The position numbers were made by a program, and so were the translations under genes. 64,000 nucleotides of DNA from Novosphingobium sp. UBA6272 (GTDB lineage Bacteria > Pseudomonadota > Alphaproteobacteria > Sphingomonadales > Sphingomonadaceae), in the NCBI RefSeq assembly GCF_002440635.1, contig NZ_DJUW01000017.1, positions 62,001-126,000 of the forward strand, given 5' to 3'. Positions 58,718 to 64,000 of this stretch are shown piece after piece. Within the stretch, counting starts at the first letter, position 1. Every line of letters begins with the position of its first letter. The notes under the pieces are model-generated. The model searched no databases, was not told the origin of the DNA, and saw only the letters and a program-made list of their open reading frames with translations.

Positions 58718-60661
58718 GTGCGTTTTGAATTGAAACTGGGGGCGATGACCGGCCTTGCGCTGGCGCTGGTGCCGCAAGCGGCATGGGCGCAGCGTGCGTC
58801 GGAGAATGTCGCGACCCAATCGGGCGACGCCTTTGGCCGGACCGTGGGCCAGGACAAGTCCGGGCTCTATTCCAGCGACGACGTGCGCGGGTTCAACCCG
58901 GTCGATGCCGGAAATGTCCGGCTCGAAGGGCTCTATTTCGATCAGGTCGACCGGCTTTCACCGCGGCTTTCGGACGGCAATACGATCCGGGTCGGCCCCG
59001 CGGCGCTGCGTTACCCGTTCCCCGCGCCGACCGGGCTGGTCGACTATTCGCTGACCCAGCCGCGCGGCGCGACCAGTTACAGCTTCAATCTCGAGGATGG
59101 CAGCAGCAGCGCCAGAGGGATCGGTGGCTCGTTCGAATTCAAGCAGCCGCTCGATGGCAAGCGGCTTGGCCTGTCGGGCGGATTCGGCTGGCGCGATGCG
59201 ACCCGTTGGGAAGGCGGCCAGGCCCGCTATCGCACGGTCGGCGCGACGCTTGGCTGGCGCCCGGCCGACGACGTCAGCGTGCTGGTATTCGGCGGCGCCT
59301 TCTATTTTCGCAGCGACGAGGCCCGGCCGACCTATTACCCGGTTGGAACCGAACCGCCGCCCAAGCTGGAACGCGGCGAAGACCTCAGCCAGCCATGGAC
59401 CGGGCGTAACGCCACCAACTGGGCCTATGGCGCGGTGGTCAAGGCACCGCTCGGCGGGCTGCGCGTGGAAGCTGGTCTGTTCTACAACGGACGGACACAG
59501 GACACGGTTTTTGCCGACCTGCTGTTCGGGGTGGATGGCAATGGTGCGGTCGCTTCGCGCCGGGTCATCGCCGATGGCAACAACCGCGATGCCTCGCTTT
59601 CGGGTGAGGCGCGGCTGGTGCGGCAATGGCAGCACGGCGATACCAGCCACCAGCTGGTCGCCAGCCTGCGTGGCCGTTCGCGCGATCGCCGGTTCGGCGG
59701 CAGCCAGTTACTGGACCTGGGCGCGAGCACGATCCTGTCCCGCGATATCAGGCCTGAGCGAGCCTATACGATCGGGCCGAAGAGCCTCGACGAAGTTCGC
59801 CAGCTGACTTGGGGCGGGTCCTATTCGCTGGTCCGGACGGGGCATTACGGCTTTGACGCCAGCTTCTCGAAGACCAGCTACCGCAAGGCGATTGACTTCG
59901 CCGATCCGAAGCTGGCCGATCCGGTTACCCGCGATGCGCCGATCATGTGGAACGTGGCGGGGACGGTAAATCTGTCGCAGCCCTTGTCGTTCTACGCCGG
60001 CGTGTCGCACGGGATGGAAGAGGCGCTGGTCGCGCCCGAGATCGCCAGCAACCGCGCCGAAGCGCCGCCGGCGATCCACACCCGCCAGATCGAGGCCGGG
60101 ATCAAATATGCGATCACCCCGCGGCTGACCCTGATCGCCGGGGCCTTTTCGATCACCAAGCCCTATTACAATCTCGATCCGGCGCTGCGCTATCGCCAGC
60201 TTGGCACGCTGCGCAACCGCGGGATCGAACTCTCACTGACCGGCCAGATCCGCCCGGGACTGACGGTGGTGGGCGGAACCCTGCTGCTCGATCCCGAGAT
60301 TTCGGGCGAGGCGGTCGAAACGCGCCTGATCGGATCGCGCCCGGTCGGCCAGGTCCGGCGCCGCTCGGTCCTGACGCTCGACTGGCGGACCAAGGCCGGC
60401 AAGGGTCCGCTGTCGTTCGACCTGTCGCTGGAGAGCCTGTCGAGCCGGACCGGCAATGCCGCCAACACGCTGAGCGCGCCGGGCCGCACCGTGGTCAACC
60501 TGGGCGCGCGCTATCGCTTCAAGATGAACGGGGCCGACTGGCTGGTCCGCCCGGTGCTGCTCAACGCCTTTGACGAATATGGCTGGAACGTCTCGTCCTC
60601 GGGCGGTTTCACCTATATCGCGCCGCGCGCGCTGACCTTGCAGCTGGTGGCGGATTTCTAG
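58718..60661 (+). CDS. TonB-dependent receptor-like outer membrane protein with short plug
   Basis: A 647-residue outer-membrane barrel. The start is GTG 58718, giving a signal peptide (MRFELKLGAMTGLALALVPQ, cut after AWA). A plug-like region spans about residues 45-115 (VRGFNPVDAGNVRLEGLYFD, then IRVGPAALRYPF). A barrel follows, ending in ALTLQLVADF with a terminal Phe. No TonB box (such as IVVTG) is seen between the signal and the plug, so this may be a reduced or atypical receptor. It follows the VOC gene by 39 bases and shares a palindromic CTAG stop with the convergent MFS gene. Confidence 0.78.
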   Translation: MRFELKLGAMTGLALALVPQAAWAQRASENVATQSGDAFGRTVGQDKSGLYSSDDVRGFNPVDAGNVRLEGLYFDQVDRLSPRLSDGNTIRVGPAALRYPFPAPTGLVDYSLTQPRGATSYSFNLEDGSSSARGIGGSFEFKQPLDGKRLGLSGGFGWRDATRWEGGQARYRTVGATLGWRPADDVSVLVFGGAFYFRSDEARPTYYPVGTEPPPKLERGEDLSQPWTGRNATNWAYGAVVKAPLGGLRVEAGLFYNGRTQDTVFADLLFGVDGNGAVASRRVIADGNNRDASLSGEARLVRQWQHGDTSHQLVASLRGRSRDRRFGGSQLLDLGASTILSRDIRPERAYTIGPKSLDEVRQLTWGGSYSLVRTGHYGFDASFSKTSYRKAIDFADPKLADPVTRDAPIMWNVAGTVNLSQPLSFYAGVSHGMEEALVAPEIASNRAEAPPAIHTRQIEAGIKYAITPRLTLIAGAFSITKPYYNLDPALRYRQLGTLRNRGIELSLTGQIRPGLTVVGGTLLLDPEISGEAVETRLIGSRPVGQVRRRSVLTLDWRTKAGKGPLSFDLSLESLSSRTGNAANTLSAPGRTVVNLGARYRFKMNGADWLVRPVLLNAFDEYGWNVSSSGGFTYIAPRALTLQLVADF

Positions 60662-62148
60662 GCTTCGCCAGGAACCTTGACCCGGCTCATCGCCAGGGCA
60701 GCGAATACCAGCGTCGCGGCCGCGAAGGCCAGGGTCCAGATCGGTTCGCCGGGGAAGAAGGCCTTCATGATGGATCCCATCAGGGTGCCGACCAGCAGCT
60801 GGGGCAGGACCACGAAGACGTTGAACAGCCCCATGTAGATCCCGAGCTTGGCCTGGGGCAAGCTGCTCGCGAGGATCGAATAAGGCATGGCCAGAATCGA
60901 GGCCCAGGCGATGCCGACCCCCACTTCGCTCAGCAGCAGCCAGTCCGGGTCCTTGATTACGAAGAAGCTGGCAAAGCCGGCCGCGCCGCACAGCAGACCG
61001 AAGATGTGGGTGCGGACCTTGCCGATCCGCCGCGCCAGATATGGCAGGAGCGTTAGCGCCGCTACCGCCGCGACCAGGCTGTAGGCGGCGAACAGGATGC
61101 CGACCCAGTTCCCGGCATCCTGAAATGCCTTGCTGGCCTCGTCGGACGCTCCGAAAAAGTCCTTGGCGACGATCGGAGTGGTGTTGAACCACATGATGAA
61201 CAGCGCCGACCAGGTGAAGAACTGCACCAGCGCCAGCCGCTTCATGATTTCCGGCATGCCCGAAAAATCGCCGACGATTCCGGTCAGCATCGACGCGGGC
61301 CGTCCCGCCCGCGCCAGACGGATCGCGATGTGGCTCAAGAGGCCATAGCCAATCAGCAACCCGGCCAGCAGGTAAACTTCCTTTTCAAGCTGAAACCGCT
61401 CGGTCAGCAGCATCGCGGCGATGCCTGCCATGATCCACAGGAACGGCCCGCCGCTACCACGCTCGGCCAGATTGGCAGAGGGCGGCGCGCCGACCTGTTC
61501 GGCTTCGCCGAAATCATCCAGCTCTGCAGGAGAGTATTCCTTGGTGGTAATCACGGTCCATAGCACCGCGGCAAGCAGCGCCGCACCGCCCGCCCAGAAG
61601 GAGTAGCGGACCGTATCGGGAATCACTCCCTCGGGGGCTTCGTTGGCGACGCCGAGGTGCTCTAGTAGCCAGGGAAAGGCCGATGCGACCACCGCGCCGA
61701 TACCGATGAACGCGGTTTGCACGGCATAGCCCGCATTGTGCTGGTCCTTGCGGAGCATGTCACCGACGAAGGCGCGGAACGGCTCCATCGATATGTTCAG
61801 GCTGGCATCGAGCGTCCACAGCAGCATCGCCGCCATCAGCAGCGCGCCGCTGTAGGGCATCAGGAACAGCGAAAGCGCGGCCAGCAGCGCCCCGGCGAGG
61901 AAATAGGGCCGGCGCCGACCCAGCTTGCCGAGCCAGGTCTTGTCGCTCATGTGGCCGATGATCGGCTGGACCAGCAGCCCGGTCAGCGGCGCGGCTGCCC
62001 ACAGCCAGGGCAGATCGTCCATGCTCGCGCCCAGCGTCTGGAAAATCCGGCTCATGTTCGCGTTCTGCAGCGCGAAGCCGATCTGGATGCCGAAGAAGCC
62101 AAAGCTGATGTTGGCCAGCCCGGCCCAGCCTTGCCGTGGTTTTTCCAT
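60658..62148 (-). CDS. MFS sugar transporter (SLC45/maltose-transporter-like)
   Basis: A 496-residue 12-TM major facilitator protein. The first helix GWAGLANISFGFFGIQIGFA and the loop motif LVQPIIGHMSDKTWLGKLG (between TM2 and TM3, with RRRPYFLAG) match the SLC45/SuxC-type disaccharide transporters in sphingomonads and xanthomonads. I chose ATG 62148, giving MEKPRQGWAG. Operator-like and hairpin sites lie between it and the LacI-type regulator gene upstream. It is the inner-membrane partner expected for the TonB receptor at the right edge. Confidence 0.85.
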   Translation of the reverse strand: MEKPRQGWAGLANISFGFFGIQIGFALQNANMSRIFQTLGASMDDLPWLWAAAPLTGLLVQPIIGHMSDKTWLGKLGRRRPYFLAGALLAALSLFLMPYSGALLMAAMLLWTLDASLNISMEPFRAFVGDMLRKDQHNAGYAVQTAFIGIGAVVASAFPWLLEHLGVANEAPEGVIPDTVRYSFWAGGAALLAAVLWTVITTKEYSPAELDDFGEAEQVGAPPSANLAERGSGGPFLWIMAGIAAMLLTERFQLEKEVYLLAGLLIGYGLLSHIAIRLARAGRPASMLTGIVGDFSGMPEIMKRLALVQFFTWSALFIMWFNTTPIVAKDFFGASDEASKAFQDAGNWVGILFAAYSLVAAVAALTLLPYLARRIGKVRTHIFGLLCGAAGFASFFVIKDPDWLLLSEVGVGIAWASILAMPYSILASSLPQAKLGIYMGLFNVFVVLPQLLVGTLMGSIMKAFFPGEPIWTLAFAAATLVFAALAMSRVKVPGEA

Positions 62149-62188
62149 GCTGAGCGTCCCTCTCCCCTTATCGCGGCAGGGGGTCGCA

Positions 62189-62210
62189 TGTTGTCGGCGC
62201 GGCGACAACA
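62189..62210 (-). terminator. Hairpin after the LacI-type gene
   Basis: TGTTGTCG (62189-62196) and CGACAACA (62203-62210) form an 8-bp stem with a 6-base loop. It lies about 25 bases after the stop codon of the LacI-family gene on the minus strand. There is no U-tract. It is next to the operator-like site at 62211-62224. Confidence 0.4.
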
Positions 62211-62224
62211 CGCATACGAATACC
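62211..62224. promoter_or_regulatory. LacI-family operator-like site before the MFS gene
   Basis: CGCATACGAATACC matches the site at 63384-63397 read inverted (GGCATACGTATACC) at 12 of 14 positions. It lies 63 bases upstream of the MFS start codon. Confidence 0.5.
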
Positions 62225-62234
62225 TATCGCGTAC

Positions 62235-63269
62235 CTATCCCGCCGTGCTGCGCCGCACCACCAGCCGGGCAGGGATGGTCGGTGCAGGCGGATCGCGGCC
62301 CTCGAACTGGGCGATCAGGGTCTCGACCAGCAGATCCCCGCCGGCCTTCAGATCCTGCATCAGGGTGGTCAGTGGCGGACTGGTCAGGCTGGCGGCGGGG
62401 ATATCGTCAAAGCCCATCACCGCGATATCCTGCGGCACCCGCAGCCCGGCTTCGGTCAGCGCATGGATCGCGCCGATCGCGATCAGGTCGCTGGCGGCGA
62501 AGACGGCGTCGAAGGCGATCCCCCGGGCCAGCAAGGCCTCGGTCGCGCGGCGGCCGTCTTCCTCGCTGGAAAGGGCGCCGACCTGCAGCGCCGGATCGAT
62601 TGGCAGACCGGCCTCATCCAGCGCCGCACACAGCCCGCGATAGCGGTCGGCAAATTCGGGATAATGCTCGTCGGCCTGGCCGATGAAAGCGATCCGGCGG
62701 CGGCCGAGACCGATCAAGTGCTCCCCCGCCTGCTGCCCGGCCCCGAAATTGTCGGAGCCGACGGTGATCCCGATATCCTCGTCGCCGACCGCTCCCCAGC
62801 GCACGAAATCGGTATCGCTTTCAACCAGTTGCCGCAGCCGCTCAGTGTAAACCGTATAGTCGCCGTAACCCAGCAGGATCAGTCCGTCGGCGCGGTGGCT
62901 GTCCTGATAGCGGACGTGCCAATCGTCTTCCATCTTCTGGAACGAGATCAGCAGGTCGAGCCCGCGATTGGCGGTTGCCCGCGTGATCGCCCCCAGCATC
63001 GCGAGGAAGAACGGGTTGATGTTCGCTCCATCGGGAGTCGGATCCTCGAAGAACAGCAGCGCGATCGTGTTGGAGCGCTGCGAGCGCAGCGAGGAAGCAT
63101 TTTTGTCGACCGAATAGTTGAGTTCGCGCGCGATCTGCTCGATCCGCTGGCGGGTCGCCAGACTGACCGAACGCGATCCGCGCAGCGCGCGGCTGACGGT
63201 CGGCTGCGAAACCCCCGCCAGATAGGCGATGTCGAAACTTGTCGGCTTGGTGGAGCGCTTGCGGCCCAT
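62235..63269 (-). CDS. LacI-family transcriptional repressor
   Basis: A 344-residue sugar-responsive repressor. The N-terminal HTH (SFDIAYLAGVSQPTVSRALR, with hinge NASSLRSQRSNTIALLFFED) is typical of LacI/PurR. The periplasmic-binding-like core follows, with FDAVFAASDLIAIGAIHALT and IAVMGFDDIPAASLTSPPLT near the end. It sits between an MFS transporter gene and a TonB receptor gene, each with a matching GGTATACGTATGCC-like site, so it probably represses both and itself. The inducer is likely a sugar, judged from the neighbours. Confidence 0.92.
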   Translation of the reverse strand: MGRKRSTKPTSFDIAYLAGVSQPTVSRALRGSRSVSLATRQRIEQIARELNYSVDKNASSLRSQRSNTIALLFFEDPTPDGANINPFFLAMLGAITRATANRGLDLLISFQKMEDDWHVRYQDSHRADGLILLGYGDYTVYTERLRQLVESDTDFVRWGAVGDEDIGITVGSDNFGAGQQAGEHLIGLGRRRIAFIGQADEHYPEFADRYRGLCAALDEAGLPIDPALQVGALSSEEDGRRATEALLARGIAFDAVFAASDLIAIGAIHALTEAGLRVPQDIAVMGFDDIPAASLTSPPLTTLMQDLKAGGDLLVETLIAQFEGRDPPAPTIPARLVVRRSTAG

Positions 63270-63383
63270 CCTCTCCTCCCGGTGAAGGCCAGCCTAAGAC
63301 TTTGCGGCCATGGCTGCAATCGGTGCTTTCAGTAAGGTCCTGAGCGTGTCTTCGGGGCCACAGCAGGGGCTATGCATAAAATG

Positions 63384-63397
63384 GGTATACGTATGCC
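63384..63397. promoter_or_regulatory. LacI-family operator-like site before the right-edge TonB receptor
   Basis: GGTATACGTATGCC, a near-perfect palindrome with a central CG typical of LacI operators. It lies 128 bases ahead of the TonB receptor start and 115 bases upstream of the LacI-type gene's start, so it could regulate both. A second copy precedes the MFS gene. Confidence 0.6.
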
Positions 63398-63524
63398 ATC
63401 TTCCTGCTGCCCCCTGCTGCGCCCTATTCGGGTGATCCAAGCAAGGGGGACTGGACTCTTTTCCTTGCACAGGGTCTGCGCGCCGGGACCCAAGTGTCCG
63501 GCACGGTTTAGGGAGAGAGACATC

Positions 63525-64000
63525 GTGACGCTTCGCACCAAGATCGGTGGCCGTGGGGTATCGGCCCTCGCTATCGCCATTTCCGCTTTCGCGCTGCCGC
63601 AGGCGGCTTTCGCACAGGATGCTGCGCCGGCTGACGAAGAAGCCAGCGGTGAAATCATCGTCACCGGTTTTCGCGCCAGCCTGGAAAGCGCGGTCAACAA
63701 GAAGAAGAGCGCCGACCAGATCGTGGAATCGGTTTCGGCCGAAGACATCGGCAAGCTGCCCGACGCCTCGATCGCTGAATCGATTGCCCGCCTGCCCGGC
63801 CTGACCTCGCAGCGCCTTTCGGGCCGCTCGAACTCGATTACCATCCGCGGCTTTGCGCCCGACTTCTCGACCACTCTGCTCAACGGCCGCGAGCAGACCT
63901 CGACCGGCGACAATCGCGCGGTTGAATACGATCAGTACCCTTCGGAAATGGTCAGCCAGGTCAACGTCTACAAGAGCCCGATGGCCAGCCTGGTCGGTCA
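63525..64000 (+). CDS. TonB-dependent receptor, N-terminal part (cut by window edge)
   Basis: Outer-membrane importer, 158 codons visible, continuing beyond the right end. GTG 63525 follows AGGGAGAGAGACATC and gives a signal peptide cut near AFAQ. The TonB box EIIVTGFRAS follows at about residues 43-52. The plug begins VESVSAEDIGKLPDASIAES, then NSITIRGFAPDF and LLNGREQTSTG, the pattern of oligosaccharide-type receptors of sphingomonads and caulobacters. An operator like that of the MFS gene precedes it, so it probably takes up the sugar that the LacI-type protein senses. Confidence 0.9.
   Translation, partial: MTLRTKIGGRGVSALAIAISAFALPQAAFAQDAAPADEEASGEIIVTGFRASLESAVNKKKSADQIVESVSAEDIGKLPDASIAESIARLPGLTSQRLSGRSNSITIRGFAPDFSTTLLNGREQTSTGDNRAVEYDQYPSEMVSQVNVYKSPMASLVG

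Overview
Organism. The window is GC-rich, densely packed chromosomal DNA from an alphaproteobacterium, most likely of the order Sphingomonadales (Sphingomonadaceae or Erythrobacteraceae). The evidence is family content rather than a database match: DUF4167 and DUF3576 proteins, a LuxR-HTH/TM/DUF4019 regulator, a ribbon-helix-helix plus ASCH-like pair, a bacterial CDC48-type AAA ATPase, three TonB-dependent receptors, and many palindromic intergenic repeats of the CTTCGACAGGCTCAG and CCCTCCCC kinds. I see no rRNA, tRNA, CRISPR array, phage gene or transposase.  Layout. 1-5.1 kb: rpoN (cut by the window edge) downstream of lptB, then a small membrane protein, pmbA, ppa and a DUF1345 protein. 5.1-14.5 kb: M61 peptidase, hisS, prfA-prmC, DUF4167, lnt and metK (with a SahR-like operator). 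14.5-20.7 kb: two GST-like proteins, a ferritin-like protein, nitronate monooxygenase, a 3-oxoacid CoA-transferase pair, a HAD phosphatase and a universal stress protein with a FixK/FNR-like box. 20.7-27.9 kb: a candidate small RNA, the CDC48-like ATPase, an MscS-type channel, polA and an Ala-rich lipoprotein. 28-33.6 kb: an APH-like kinase and acyl-CoA dehydrogenase operon, then a TonB receptor. 33.6-38.2 kb: the DUF3576-leuS-lptE-holA block on the minus strand. 38.4-45 kb: a secreted hypothetical, phaB, the DUF4019 regulator, RHH and ASCH-like genes, murA, galU and an RluE-type pseudouridine synthase. 45-48 kb: a P450 and acyl-CoA ligase operon. 48.3-53.2 kb: an M23 peptidase and glnE-bcp-DUF455. 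53.3-64 kb: an M28 peptidase, a low-GC toxin-antitoxin island, agmatine deiminase, hppD, a VOC protein, a TonB receptor, and a LacI/MFS/TonB-receptor sugar locus that runs off the right edge.  How the genes work together. Most are housekeeping: translation (hisS, leuS, prfA, prmC), envelope (lptB, lptE, lnt, murA, galU, M23), replication (polA, holA) and nitrogen control (rpoN, glnE). Accessory catabolism stands out in two operons, APH-kinase/acyl-CoA dehydrogenase and acyl-CoA ligase/P450. Both carry nearly the same palindrome at the same place, inside the 17-nt spacer of the predicted promoter, so they are probably controlled by one repressor that is not in the window.  Best candidates for something new. 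(1) A low-GC vapC toxin gene whose overlapping antitoxin gene joins a DUF7662-like N-terminal domain to a VapB-type C-terminus. (2) The shared operator linking the two acyl-CoA operons, one of which resembles a split mammalian ACAD10/11. (3) A small RNA of about 65 nt with a CU-rich loop and a GNRA-capped terminator. (4) A HisS whose C-terminal domain is about 49% GC against about 68% in the sampled N-terminal part.
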